Shown here: positions 46,930 to 60,100 of the stretch, one piece after another
Layout of the letters: the number at the start of each line of letters is the position of its first letter
How positions within the stretch are numbered: the first letter of the stretch is position 1
DNA from: Paramacrobiotus metropolitanus
Lineage: Eukaryota; Tardigrada; Eutardigrada; Parachela; Macrobiotidae
Direction of reading: 5' to 3'
Length of the DNA stretch: 64,000 nt
Assembly (NCBI RefSeq): GCF_019649055.1
Contig: NW_026570222.1
Span: 3,782,001 to 3,846,000, forward strand
The notes under the pieces: model-generated
Told to the model about the DNA's origin: nothing
The model's input: only the letters and a program-made list of their open reading frames with translations
Database searches by the model: none
Position numbers and translations under genes: made by a program

Positions 46930-48488
46930 ATGGATCCACCTTCCGCGGCATCTTTAGGAGATGTGGCAGACGCGGTGCTGCAAGCACAAGAACTTCTCTC
47001 TAGCCTAGTAATTTCATCAGAATCTGGCACCATCCCTTCCACTGGCCGAAAGAATATAGTTCCTAATGAATATTCCGCAGTCAATTCCGGCGAAATATCA
47101 GAAAATCAACGCCAGCGTCGAGTGGAGCTTGAGTTGTACCAAAAGATAACCAACCTCCGAAATTCTCTTCTTGATTTTGGTGAGGATCATGGAATACGCT
47201 ATGTGACGTACGGTGGTGAGCATCATCTGAAGGAAATCATGGATTTGATCACGAAGGACTTGTCGGAGCCGTACTCCATTTATACCTATCGCTATTTCAT
47301 CTATCAATGGCCTAAGTTATGCTACTTGGTATGCTCTTTCGGTCTTTCTTCGTGAAGTAATGAGAAAACTTGCAAGGTAGTGTCTCTAGTAAGCTGTCAC
47401 AATATTTTTTCCCTTCATTTTTTGGATTGCTCGCTAACTAATTAACTCGCTAATTATAAATCTGATACGAGGCAGCACTCAGCCCCGCAGCACCTCTATT
47501 TATATTGCTTATTCCGAAATAATCGTACGCGTGTAAAAGCATTGGACGATATATAATTTAATTATATTTTTAAAATTACGCTTGTTGTAATTTGATGATG
47601 AAGATTTTTAAGTACTGAAATTCTTAAATACCGTACTGAAGTACGGTTTCCGTTTATCTATGCAATATGCTGGATCAGCTGAAACACGGTAAGTGAAAGT
47701 GTAGACTGTGCGTCGAATATGCAGGGTAATTAAAATTATGATTATCGCTGAAACTCTGTATTGTGCTGCCTATCATTGATACAGGCTCTGGATCAGAATG
47801 AGAAAATTGTGGGGACGATTGTTTGTAAAATGGAAAACACCAAGGGACCCCAAATCGGAAGAAATGACTATATTCGGAGAGGATACATTGCTATGCTAGC
47901 TGTTGATAAAACACAACGTCGCAAAAAAATTGGTACGTTTTCAAATGCTCCGACATGCTTTGGTCAGTTATTTGGACAGCATTAACGTGCATCATTGACA
48001 GACGACAGTGTATGGTTTGTACTGGTACGTTATATGCGACACATCTTTTTTAGGAACTGCTCTAGTTGTCAGTGCGGTTGAGGCGCTAATGACCAACGGC
48101 TGTGATGAGGTTAGCATTTGCCTTGTTATAGGCTAGGAACTGTTTTAGGGTAGTTGGATGTTTGCAACATAACGTGAAATTTATACCTACTTTAATGATA
48201 CATTATAATAATAGCAAGTGTCGATATCATGGCTTTGTTATCCTTTATTCATTTGCAGTGCGCTTGCAGGTAGTTCTGGAAACAGAAACAACCAACCAGG
48301 CAGCACTGCATTTGTACGAAAATCTCGGATTCGCCAAGCACAAGCGTCTATTGAAATATTATTTAAACGGAGTGGATGCGTTCCGGCTAAAACTGTGGAT
48401 AAAGTACCCAGCTATTATCAAAGAACGAGCCAGTATTTCAAAACAGAATGTTGGTGATGATGCGTTTATACCTTCTGGTGATACGTAA
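46930..48488 (+). CDS. NAA30: N-alpha-acetyltransferase 30, NatC catalytic subunit
   Basis: Four exons in phase: 46930-47328, 47785-47932, 48054-48109 and 48270-48488, about 273 residues. After a divergent acidic N-terminus the GNAT domain is clear: [51 protein letters not shown] (the acetyl-CoA binding R/Q-x-x-G-x-G region, here QRRKKIG), [20 protein letters not shown], and [23 protein letters not shown]30 acetylates N-terminal Met followed by a hydrophobic residue, as the catalytic subunit of NatC with NAA35 and NAA38. The tail after KLWI is some 30 residues longer than in human. The gene ends only about 100 bp from the convergent GST gene. Confidence 0.94.
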
Positions 48489-48591
48489 CTTCTGTCCGAA
48501 GTGCGACGCAGTATTATGGGTTACGTGGTGCTTTATGATGCTGTTCTTGAGAAGAAACTGCTGGGACGATGAACTGGATGCTCTTTGGAAA

Positions 48592-51383
48592 TTAAATTTG
48601 CGTATGGGGACGTGATTTAAAATATCGTGACAAACTTCCGTGTGACAGCATCCTTTTACGCAGTTCTGCAGTATAATTAAATTGCAGAAGAAGTTTAGGA
48701 TCCACGGTTCCGGAGACTACGAGTTGTTCCAGGACATTATAAACCGCCAGATCGGCATAGGTCAACTGCAAATTGAAATTAAATCTTTTATCAGTCAGTA
48801 AATGTAATAACATATGTCTTTTGCCGAAAAATATAAGATAGTGCAATTTTCTTTATCTTACTTTGCCCCCCACAACATAGCCGTATTCCCGGCTGTGCTT
48901 GCGTTTGAAGTTGTCTAAGTATCGGAGGGTATGAGGTAAAATCTCTTCCAGAAATCGTCGCTTGGAGTCGTGCTGAAAAGAAATTACGAAATTTGTAGCT
49001 GGATAAATTGCGATAAAAATAATGCGCATATCCCTTCTACCTTGTGATGGGGGTGTTCTTCGATAACGGTTTTCAAATAATCAGACAAAAGATCATCCGC
49101 AGTCTCTGCAACCGAATCCACTAAACCCTGTTCGTATATGTCATCGCCTCGCATCCCTAAAAAGAGTTAACTGTGGACTAAAGTGACTAAACAGCAAAGA
49201 TAAGTGGACAATTGCGATATTTGGAAATCCCATGAAAATATGTCCGAGCAATGCTCATAGATTGTCCCAGTTGATGTCCTTGCACTTCCAATACCGGTAG
49301 CGTTTGAAACGGTGTACCTACGGGCAATCAAAGCATTTTATTCGTTTCGAACATGATATCTAATTAATACTAATAATAAACAGGCAGAGTCAGAGCGGCT
49401 GACTTAATTTAAGGGAAAACTAACCCTCAGCAGACGTTGCCCGAAGGAACAAGTTTCATTTTGAAAATCGAGTTTCCCGATGAAAAAAATCAATTAAGAA
49501 AGGGAATTTTTGTAAGCTTGTGCTGACCATAGGTCAGCCGTGGTGACTAGGGTGTTTGCCAACTTCCAATGCCCATGAACGGTTTACAGCTTAAAACGTT
49601 TAATTTTGTGATAATTAGACGAACTTCTGAATTACATGAAAGCAATGATTGCATTAAATAGTACAAAAAAGCACTTTAAAACAAGAGCATAGCAGTGGTC
49701 AACAAGTTGACCGCTGGGGTCGTAAAAAATTAAGAACTACCAAATCCGTTGCCATGTATTTTGACTACACTATTAACAGATGGAAATTCATGAATAAATA
49801 CTAACGATATTTCTCTCCCATAACTTTCATTATACTATCATACGAGACTGCACGAAGCATTATTTTTGAAGTTTAGCATTGCATTTCCTGTATGTCTGAC
49901 ACGCCTAGCCGCCTTTATACTGCCCGCATTGTGCGCGCTTGCATTTTTCCTTGGTGTGGCTGCAACTGCCATTATCTAAAAAGCGACGCGGATAGCCCAG
50001 CTGCAGTGGTCATTGGCGCAAAATGAGTTATTCGCGGTCACTGATTACTAGCACCTTCTGGAGCGCAATAGCGACCGGAAGAAACTAGCTATGGCTGCCG
50101 CAAAGGTCAAAGTCCCCAATGTGCACGCGTAAGTGTGCAATTACTGTAGTTTTCAACCGCCCGAGACTGATCACACAAAATTCATGTTTCTGAAAAGCTG
50201 TGCAGCTCTCGCCTAGCTTACCCAAGCGATGCATCAATAATTATGTAGAAACGCGGCAAATCGCGTGGTGTTGTGCCGCCATTCACAATGTTATTGGAAC
50301 GACGGTAGAATTACAATCACGACTACCATGTTCGGTTTACCTGCGTTCTGTTTTCCTGAAGCAGACAAATTTAGAGGCGATTTTGGTTTTCGCCGATCGC
50401 CCGGGGTGTTGATACGCAAAAGTGGTTTTTGCCAGCTTCCGACCAACAGAACCGCGTGGCGCAGTATGTTTTGCGTACGAAACGACAACGATCTGAGTGA
50501 TTATGTGATAAAGAGAAACAGTCAATTGCACCGCCCGTGTATGAGACCCTTCATGGGCAATGGTGTTGGCACGCAACACAACTTTTTTGACGGACTGCGG
50601 TCTTCTGTGTTCAACTTGCAAGACCTGTGTTAATCGATTTTGGATAGAACGTTGTTGGTGGTACCTTGTTGATTTATCTGGTTTAATTATTCATCCACTA
50701 ATGTAGTTAATTAGCAAGATCTACGAGAAGCTTGAAAAATCACAAGAAATTAGCCATTTTCGGGCAACGGTCATTTGTAATTGACTTGAGATATAAGTTT
50801 GAGTTATGTTTTTACTGCTGCTTTAAAAGTCTTTTATTGCTAATTATGCTAATTGATATTCGTTAACTGTTCTAAGTCATTGGGAAAAAAACAGAAGTGT
50901 GTTGCGTCTGACTTAATTTAAGTCAACGGGTTCCCGTGATCGGAATTTGTTATAGAAGCATTCCTTTTTATTCCTTGGAACGGTCCGTTTCTAATTTATG
51001 TGACTAACGGCTTACTTCTATCTATAACAGCTTTAAACATAAACAGGACGAACAAATTAAAATGTAGCACTAGAGTTAAAAGCGTCTAATGATGTTGTAC
51101 AGTAGCTATTAGCAGATTCCGTCAAATCTGTACGAGTGTACCAGGATCTGCTGCATGATAATTCCTAGCGTCGGCGCTGACCTTTCTTCATTTGCTCCCA
51201 TGACGAGGCGTTGACTCGCACATCGGCAAACTCAACATGCGCCGCATGGAAAATCATACGAATTAATTCCCCTCTTGTTCGGATATTAAAGTAATATAAC
51301 TTGAAGGCCGGTTCGACATCAGGTCTTGGAGGAACAGCGGGCGGAGCAAGTTCCCGAGACCGGCTGACGGTAACTTGAGCCAT
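48592..51383 (-). CDS. Sigma-class glutathione S-transferase
   Basis: Five exons in phase: 51182-51383, 49210-49317, 49041-49156, 48862-48972 and 48592-48765, about 236 residues. The N-terminal thioredoxin-like domain reads FKLYYFNIRTRGELIRMIFH (the Tyr-Phe-Asn-x-R-x-R start with the catalytic Tyr), VEFADVR, TPFQTLPVLEVQGHQLGQS (cis-Pro and glutathione-binding QS). The helical domain has LTYADLAVYNVLEQLV and ends YFKSRPHTQI. A proline-rich 25-residue N-terminal extension precedes the domain. Exon 2 ends about six residues later than in relatives (YFHGISKYRN), using a weak donor. Sigma GSTs conjugate glutathione and handle lipid peroxidation products or prostaglandin isomerisation. Intron 1 is 1.86 kb, far larger than its neighbours. 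Confidence 0.92.
50091..50635 (+). other. Coding-like sequence nested in GST intron 1, opposite strand
   Basis: An ATG at 50091 begins MAAAKVKVPNVH and stops at a consensus donor (GC|GTAAGT). After a possible acceptor at 50206, open frames continue in different phases to about 50635, including HRPCMRPFMGNGVGTQHNFF. The mixture of frames suggests a small broken gene or retro-inserted fragment. I cannot name it; it may be chance. Confidence 0.2.
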
Positions 51384-52042
51384 GGATACGTAACAACTCA
51401 AATCCAATAACCAACGATTTATACTTTTTAACTAAGCCCGTTGTTGTAGTTATCAGGGAGAACGACTTTCCACAATTTTGTCACATTCCCACTAAGTATA
51501 CGCGTACCACAGTTCGCAACTTACGAAGGTCTGCAACAAAACCTCGTAACGTCTGGTAAGCTTTTAGCCCTTAAGCTACCGCACACCGCATTTTTTTCGC
51601 CACTGGCAAAATTACTGCAGTTGTGAGGTGGTCTAGCTTACAAAACCTTCAACATTTATCAACATGATTTCTGACAGTTTATCTGCGGTGCAGTAAAAAG
51701 TTGCTATTGTTTTCCCTTTCTTTGCCTGTACTTAGTGAAAGCAATTTCCCCAAAGAATCCAGTTCTTTTATACGGCATCCTTGTACATAAGTAGGTAATT
51801 TCACAAATCGAATGATGGAAAAGTTCAGTCATACTGAACCGGCATTCACGACCGCAAAAAAAAACTGGAAATCTTTCTATCATACCGGTAAGTTCGCACG
51901 ATTGACAACAGGGTGAAACCCATATATCACAGGAATTAATAATCGAGATGGTCGATATTCATCTGTGATTACCATCACCGATAACCAGGAACGTGGCAAC
52001 TGGCAAAACAAATCGCCGAAATGGTGAAGAGGAGCGCAAAAC
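51384..52042. other. Spacer between GST and MPV17
   Basis: 5' flank of GST and 3' flank of MPV17, which are transcribed in the same direction. No open frame of note, repeat or RNA gene is seen. Confidence 0.5.
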
Positions 52043-53441
52043 TTAAAGTCCAATGTCTGTCTTTGAGGACAACGAAGCTCGGCCGCTCCCAGTGCCATTC
52101 CTGACCACAAAGGCCAAGTAGGTGTTCCAGAATAAGCTCACAATGCTGCAAAATCAAACTCATCACATGATGTACCAGTTGCTAGACAGAATAAAATTCG
52201 GTGCGCAGTTCTTTCCTGTTGTCCCAGTTTAAAAATCAGACACTTTCCTAAATTGGAGCGTCAACAGTCACTTCAATAATAATTTTCATATTGTTATAAT
52301 ATTTTTACACATACAGTGAAAAATAACAAAAACCTTCAGCTTAATGTGAAGACAAGCAATATGTCATGCGCAGAAGAAGAAAATGGGATTTACAACCAGA
52401 ATAATCTGGTCAATGCCGTAAAGTATTCACCTTCCAAATAGAATGCGTTGATTGAAAGGAACAAAATAGAAATTCAGGAGTTGCACCCATGGCCAAACTT
52501 GATAGTTGCTTATCATCACATTGGCCCAATCCTGCAACAAGAAAACAAGCACGTACGTCAGGAATAAATGCGAAACTGCGAATTACGGATGCCGACTGTA
52601 AAGAAATATGCGATCTATCTGTAATACCGACTGCCTTACTGAGCATACACTTGGTTGTTGTTAATATTTCCTTTCTACTTAAAATTTTTAAGTACTTAGT
52701 AAAGCGTACATGTACAACTCAAACGACGTTCGGACTTGTAATTACGGGTAGAATTGTACGATAAAAAAAGCAATACTAACATCTCGTAGGCGCTTTTGTG
52801 CATCTTCCCATCCGGTCCCCTCCACAAATCCCATGAGGACGATAAAGCCAGCCAAAAAGAATGGTGCAAACACTATCTGATCCAGTAGCATTCTCTTCAG
52901 TGGTGTGTATTTGCCGGGCTTCACGTACTTTTCCAGAATCCACAGCCAACTGCGCAGAATGGGAAAACTAACACACACAGCAATGGTGGCGAATTTGGCA
53001 ACACTCAGCCATTCAATGTCATCCAGGGAGCGCCGCTCCACCACCACTTGCGAGATGATATTACCCAGACTGGAAAACAAGAGCGCCGTCAGCGCCTGCA
53101 CCTTCAGCGGATGGGCATCGGTGAAGCGCAGATAATTCTGCCATACGCGCACTACGGGGGAGACTCGCACAGGCGGCATCTGTTTGACTTCGCAGTTGGT
53201 TGTTAACCTTCTCTTCGGTGGGAAAAAATCTACAAAATAAAGTCAAGTAACACGGGTACGCAGAATTCAAGGGAGAGAATCTACTTTTCGAGAAGAACTG
53301 CAATCGACACCGATTGAAAGGATTTGCCGGTGATGCGATGAGTCCACATTTGTGTTGAAGATTTCTTCGGCATAGTGTAAACACGAGCGATTTTCGACAC
53401 AGAGACACTCCAACCCCGATGCTGCAGAAGTTCCTCCACAT
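52043..53441 (-). CDS. MPV17: MPV17-family inner mitochondrial membrane protein
   Basis: Four exons in phase: 53285-53441, 52781-53229, 52431-52531 and 52043-52145, about 269 residues. Family features: WQNYLRFTDAHPLKVQALTA, LFSSLGNIISQVVVERRSLD, FPILRSWLWILEKYV, KRMLLDQIVFAPFFLAGFIV, DWANVMISNYQVWPWVQLLN, FYFVPFNQRILFG and SLFWNTYLAFVVRNG. There are four membrane helices as in MPV17/PMP22 proteins. The first exon adds an Arg/Cys/Ser-rich presequence of about 75 residues (MWRNFCSIGVGVSLCRKSLV) before the usual start. It was accepted because its donor and acceptor keep the frame; the inner Met at 53179 is the alternative start. MPV17 supports mitochondrial DNA maintenance, but its substrate is unsettled. 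Confidence 0.88.
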
Positions 53442-54588
53442 GCTTAACAATTTAAGGAGTAAGCCGCTGTAAGCGGTTGCATTTATCAAATATCCAACTC
53501 CAATTACGTCTCGCTCATAACAGACATTCACTACAGTACCTACGGACCACAAACAAACAAATTACTATAGTAAAGAATATAAAACTACAATTGTTATACT
53601 GTTTTTCACAAAATTAACAAGTCACAACAATAAGCATAAACGTCATAGCACGAGAAAAATCCGATAAAATTCTCACAAACAATTTAATCAACCTGCACTA
53701 ATACTATCTACTATATTATCAATTTTGCAAAAAACACAACTTACGAAACAGTGGAACGATATTACATCACCGATATCCATCCGATCGTGAGCATGGGCCA
53801 GCAGATACCACTGGGAAGCATGGACATTTATTGCCCGGAAACAGTTAACACGGGATTCTGATGAGTTCTTATCCAATGCACACAGATAGTTATGACATCA
53901 TAAGAAGTATTCTTTTACTTTGAAAAACATACGAAAGAAAACATTGTTATTTGTTAACGATATCAGAGCAATGCTCTTACAAAATTTGATGTGCAATTTT
54001 TCATATTTGGAATGTTTTGCGAATGTCCTTTTCAAAATCTGAATGCTGGTCATGACGAGTTTACTGACGAGTTTTGCTGTACATACCTCTACCGCAGTCG
54101 TGGGGCGGTCTGAGGTTTCGTATCAAAAGGACTGGCTGGTGAGCACTCCAGAGTCCATAGGGCTTGCCTTCTGGCATAAGGCATTGGTTCTGAAGCCTTC
54201 GACAGCACAGCAGCAGGCTGCTACGTACGAAGTAATGACGTGGTAAATCAAACTTGGTCTGGTAATCTCCTTGTGCATCATAAGCGAAGGCATATGATGC
54301 GGAACAGAAGCAGAAAGAATTGCGCCGCTAACGAGAACCAGTCAAGCATCTGCTGCATAACGTAAACGAAACCGGCAGTGCCATCGTGTATTTCCGAGGC
54401 ATTTCATTTACGCAGTAACAATTTTGAAATTCTCCAATTCTTTGAAAATTTTCGGACATCTTTAATTTTGTTGTGGTAAGTGCTTGCTGCTGGAATAATT
54501 TGAGCAGATAGTTTGAAACCTTATCGAATATTTACCGCTCGGAATCTCTGCAGGTCTTTAAACCTTCGGGCAATCTTGCACTACTAAG
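53442..54588. other. Divergent intergenic region between MPV17 and RPLP0
   Basis: Contains the promoters of both genes. A pyrimidine-rich, ribosomal-protein-like start (CTTGCACTACTAAG) immediately precedes the RPLP0 ATG. The open frames at 53688-53876 (-) and 54043-54246 (+) resemble nothing. A non-coding first exon of RPLP0 may lie here but was not delimited. Confidence 0.45.
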
Positions 54589-56508
54589 ATGGTGCGAGAA
54601 GACCGCACATCGTGGAAAGCCAAGTACTTCACTAAGATCGCGGAGTTGTTCGAGGAGTACCCGAAATGCTTCGTGGTCGGGGTGGACAATGTGGGATCCA
54701 AGCAGATGCAGCAGATCCGTACATCGCTGCGAGGACATGCCGTCGTCCTCAACGGAAAGAACACCATGATCCGTAAAGCTCTGCGCGGCAAACTGGAGGC
54801 AAATCCCGGTCTTGAAAAGTACGGGCTTTGTAAATTAGCCTTTGTATTTTATGCTAGTTCTTCAGCCTCAGTGTCTTCAAGAAAGTTTTCTTTTTCAACA
54901 TCCATAGTATCGTGCAGCAGAGGATGAATGTCCCGTGTTTATGAGTTCTTTGATTTAAATTTTGACGTCGCTATACTGAAACTGCACACAAGTTACAAGT
55001 ACCCACATTCTAAAAAAAAAATTACAAAAGATAATATATAAAATTATTGAATTGCAGACTTTTGCCGCATGTTAAGGAAAACATCGGCTTCGTCTTCACG
55101 AAAGGCGATTTAGCGGAGATCCGCGATCTGCTGTTGCAGAATAAGGTGAGCTGCCGCCAGCCGGTTCCGTAAGAGATACGTCTTCCTGTTTTTCCTTTTA
55201 TGTGGATTCTGCAAACATTAACACGGTCTTTCTTTAGGTTGCCGCCCCGGCGAAAGCTGGCGCTTTGGCACCCGTCGATGTCCGAGTGCCGCCCCAGAAT
55301 ACCGGCTTGGGCCCGGAAAAAACATCTTTCTTCCAGGCTCTGCAAATTCCCACGAAGATCGCTAAGGGTACCATCGAAATTTTGGTAAGTTCTGAATTTA
55401 TTTTGCTGACGTCTGCTGGGAGAATTAAACGCTGTCGGGTTTCCTGATGGATAATCTTCCATGTAGGGTTTTATTCTCTATAGCCTGTAAGATTTTAATT
55501 GACGCTTTTTATGATTTTTAAGTATGTTATTGTATGTAAAATGTTACGTATGTACTTTTGTGTTTCGATTTCATGATGATTGGTCAGCCTTGAATCTTGG
55601 CGATGCCATGCCTAGAAATAGGGGACCACTTGGCCTCTCACCTTGATTAATGATATTTCGACCAGCAAACTGAAATTGCAGAAGTCAACCTACTATGGCG
55701 TTAATAACCAATAACATTACCGATGTTGAAAGTATAATTTATTGCGACAGACTGAGGTCCATCTAATCAAGCAAGGCGACAAAGTGGGAGCTTCGGAAGC
55801 TACCTTGTTGAACATGTTGAAAATCTTCCCATTTTCCTATGGTTTGATTGTTCGACAAGTGTACGACAACGGCAGCACATACGAGCCGGGAATTCTTGAC
55901 ATCACGCCGGAGGTCCTGCGTGCGAAATTCATGGAGGTAAATCTTAGCTTTGCCTCTGGATTGTATACTGGAAACGTTTCTCGCGTTGGCTGGTTAATTA
56001 ACGAACGCATGAACTTTTGAAGCTGAGAGTGATATTTTAGGGAGTTTCGCACATCGCGGCTTTGAGTTTGGGTGTGGGATACCCGACTAAAGTTTCGGCG
56101 CCCCATTCGATTCTTAACGGCTTCAAGAACCTCGTGGCCGTTGCTGCCGAAAGCGATCTATCTTTCAAGCAGGCGGAGAAGGTGTGTAAAGAAGGTTTAA
56201 CAGTTAGTGTATTGATAATCCACTGTACTTTGTGGCAGATGTTGGAGATCCTTAAGGATCCTGCCAAGTTCGCTGCTGCTTCCGCTGCAGCTGCATCTTC
56301 GAAGCCAGCCGCAGCTCCGGCCGCAGCTGCTGCTAAGGAAGAAAAGAAAGCCCCGGCGAAAGAAGAAAAGGAGGAAGAAAGACGATGGCGGTTTTGGTGG
56401 TCTATTCGATTAAATTGTGTAGACGACAAAACTTGCGTGTTCGGAAAATTAAAAATAAAGACTTTTTATGTGCTTCGTTCTGTGGAATTTCCGTTAGTCG
56501 GATAGTTC
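54589..56508 (+). CDS. RPLP0: 60S acidic ribosomal protein P0 (uL10), C-terminal frame break
   Basis: Six exons: 54589 to about 54819, about 55058-55145, about 55239-55384, about 55748-55936, about 56041-56181, and from about 56240. Seen: [110 protein letters not shown] and the Ala-rich hinge [20 protein letters not shown]. The expected acidic end that binds translation factors is present ([10 protein letters not shown] with TAA at 56410-56412), but in a frame one base away from the hinge. The hinge frame instead runs on to 56505 as [11 protein letters not shown] and so on. The break lies in the purine run near 56365-56383. The stalk tip is normally essential, so a one-base assembly error is the simplest reading. 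Confidence 0.93.
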
Positions 56509-57120
56509 GGTGCAGTATATGGAGTCCAACATGCGGTGGTGCACAGCGATGACATTCAAAAACGTCAGAATAACTCAGGATCCACACTTCATTTGACATG
56601 ACATTATGCTGACAGTAGCACACAAGTTTGAAGTGTTAACACTTACCAAAAAGCAAGAGAAACTAGATATTAGGTTTTGGGTATGGACGCTAAGTTTCGT
56701 GAAGGATTTGAAAGACGTGGGACTCACAGTTTTTGAAAGGCTGTTGACTAGAGACTTTAATTTTTGCCTTGCCTCTTGTAGTTCAGATCCGAATTTCTGG
56801 GAGGGGATTATAAGTATCTACATAATAGTGAGAATACGTACTACAAGTCACTGGAGTTTGCTGTTCGAACCAAAAATTTATTAACTTTCGAACCGATTAC
56901 CAAATTCGCAACAAGCTGGTGTAAACATTTATTCACATTTAACACTTCAAAACACCGTACACGATTGAAAAACAGCCGTACGAAACACCAAGTGACCTAG
57001 GCAGGTGTTCCTGTCTTCAAACTTTCGCTATTACAGAAAACTGCAACGAAAATTGTAAAGCATTAAACACGCAGAGTTACGTGCTTAACATAATACGATA
57101 AATACGAAAAACAAATCGAC
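56509..57120. other. Convergent spacer between RPLP0 and ANAPC2
   Basis: The AATAAA at about 56454, just upstream, is probably the RPLP0 polyadenylation signal. The open frame 56606-56884 (+) has no family resemblance. Nothing else is recognised. Confidence 0.5.
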
Positions 57121-60100
57121 TTAAGAAGCTGTGGCCTCTTTTTTCGGAAGCGAATATCGGTTATTACTGAACACCAATTCGCGCGCCCGTACTTTGGCAT
57201 CCAGATATTGCCGTAGGTGGTCAATGGTAACGTCCTTCTTCGTTTGTCCCCGAATGATAAACATTCTTATCATGGAGAATAGTCGGTCAATCGTTATTGT
57301 CGGCACATTGTTCAATACCGTCGTCATATATTTCCAAAACATTTGCAACTGAATGTGTACATTCTGTTCGTCCTGATTATTCTCCGCAACATACCGTACA
57401 GCTGATTCAATTTCCTCATCTTCCATTCTTCTCAAATCTTCCTCGGATAAAAATGATCCTTCGGCCACAATGGAAAAGACGTCCGGCTCGCTTTCCTCCA
57501 GCACGTTGCGTCTCTGCCAGTAGTTTAACTTGCGTTTTAATAACGACGCAGAAATTCCCACCGCTTCCGCCAGATCATCCATTGGCCATCTGGGCTGCTC
57601 GACAAACTTTAGAATAATGGCGGCATACACGGGGTTACACTTAATATTCATCTTCCGTCCATCGTCCAGGATAAGATCAAAGTTGACATGACCCAATTCC
57701 GGCCGAGAATCCACTGTTCTAGTCAGCGATATCTCTTCAAAGTACTGCTTGTATCTGAGCATGGCCGATTCCAAGACTGTTGGCATGCGCAGTTTCTCAG
57801 TCCGGATTTCTGGCCAGTAATTGTGAGAAATAACTAAAGCACTGACAGGGATGCCCAGGGGAATCCGTTTTTCACTAGTGCCCAGTTCCAGCCTTTCCAG
57901 GATTTTTTGGTGAAACTTCTGAGAATCAGCGGCATCGCGGCTCATAACGTCGGAACGTTGCAACAGATTTTCCCCGAATCTAAAAGACCAAGGGTGAGAT
58001 CAAATTATGGAAACTTTTACACACTTCAACGTGTAAATGCCAGTGCGTAGTACCATCGTATCGCTGCAATAATTTTAAATTGTAACCATAAGTTTACGAC
58101 ATACCGCTTTGTCATCATTTTGAGATGTTTAGATTCTTCCTCCGAATCGAAAGAATAATACCCCAAGAGTTTCTCAGCAAGAATCAGCTGGTATTCGTTG
58201 ATGAATACATCCTGCCCACCGTAAATGCTCATTAGCAGCTCTATTGTGTCGGCCTGACGGTCTGTTCTGGCAGACGACGGCAACAGTTCCGCGTAAATGG
58301 GATCCGGCATCCAAGTTTTCCAGTTTTCCATATCAATGTCGGAAATGGCACTCTTAATGTTATGCTGCATTTGGGCAATGACTGCTTCCTCCTCTTCGAT
58401 CATCACATCCAACGCCGGCAGCGTGGTTTTCCGATGATAAAGATCCCGTGACGAACTGATATGCGTTATATGCGACATAATGCATCGTACTGTGTCGGGC
58501 CGGGATCGCAGGTACACTCTCACAGGCTCACAAACCAGATCCTGAATCACCCGAGATGGGTCGATGATACGAAGCGCACGTATTGCCGCCGTATACACGG
58601 CCAAGATATCTAGCGTATTGAGTCCTGGACGCAGTAATTTACAATGAAACTGGCGCTGGAGCGAAACAATTATTCCATGCACAACGTCCTGTGACGTATG
58701 GTCCATCAGCTCTTTTAGTTCCATGAAGCTCTGCCGAGATTTTGGCCACTGCAGCAGCAAATCGAAAAAGCTCTCAATAACAGCGTGAATATACTCCTGA
58801 GTAGCATATTCAAGGATCAGCGAGGTTATCAAGTCTAATGGTGCACACTCCGCTGACGTGTCTTGTTGGAAGACATTGTGAAGAAATGAGCTCAGCGAAT
58901 GGAAGGAAGTAACGATCCAGATGGCGCTTCCTTTATCACCAGCACCCGGAGTATTCCCGTTAGCTAAACAATGGGAGACGTGCTCTTTGATCCGCTTATC
59001 ACAGAGAATCTGCAAGGCTGGCACCAGTATCTGTTCCGCCAACTCCAGTTCAAGCCTGATAAAAAAATACTTGTAACAAACGTCAGCTGTTTGCAACATT
59101 CGAAACCGAAAGCCACTTGCGAACGGAACTTACACTGTGCGGTGAAACAAATCCACTTCTCCTAAAAATGTATCTTTAGCTTCAGCATCCCAGCCAGGCA
59201 GCGGCTCATTGCCGATGAGGCCTAAATAAGTTTCATAGATAGTCACCACATAGCGATCCAGCGCCGTAACTGCTCCAGACAGTCGCCAAAAATGCTTCTG
59301 CACTTGGTTGACGAGCATGTGAAATACCACTTCTTCGGAAATCATTCCATCCGGACAGAATAGATCCCTATCCAAAACCATAATGCCTTGATCCGTCGTG
59401 ATATCCGAGGTGACGTCGTGCGCAGTATGAAAGATTTCGCTGGGCGTTGGCTCATTGTGATCCACAGTGTGATCGGCTGACAATAACGAACGACGAAAAG
59501 TCGTATCCCATTCTCCTCCTCTCGTTCGTTTATTAGCCTGACTGAGGCGCCCGACATTGGGAGTGAACAGGCATCCAGCCGAGTCAGGTGTGTTGGGGTT
59601 AGAAAATGCGGCATACAAAACAGGCTCGACAAAACCCAGATCAATCTCCTCCAGAAGATCGGACACGGAATATTCCACGTGTTCCGCTGGAAGCACCTCA
59701 CTGACGAAGAACAACTCGCGAATTTTCACTTCAATCCCATGCAGTACACTACTCAATCCCATAAACGCCATCACCAATGTTTTCGGCTTGGGATCGTTCC
59801 TTTCCGCCATGGCTGCCGTCATGAAACGGTCGAAAAACGGAAACAGCTTGGATTCCATGAAGAGCAGCGAGCGTCGCACTACTTTATCCCAGGCTGCCTC
59901 GATGCGATTGCATAGTAGACTCTCCTGGATGTCACTGGATGCTTCGGTCAGCTGCAGACACTGCATCCATTCGGTCACGCCGGGCCATGTCGTGCAGTCA
60001 ACATAGCTGGGCATGCGCAGATGCTGCTGTTCTGCTGGCTGTGCTGGTTGCTTCAGTGATGATCGCGGTTGTGCATTGAATGCAGAGGCAACGTGTTCCT

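Noticed and set aside
53061-53552. 163-codon minus-strand open frame read as a separate protein
   Set aside because: Only its upstream part is used, as the MPV17 first exon. The remainder reads through an intron and then the wrong frame of MPV17 exon 2.
59557-60006. 149-codon + strand frame
   Set aside because: Antisense shadow of the first ANAPC2 exon.
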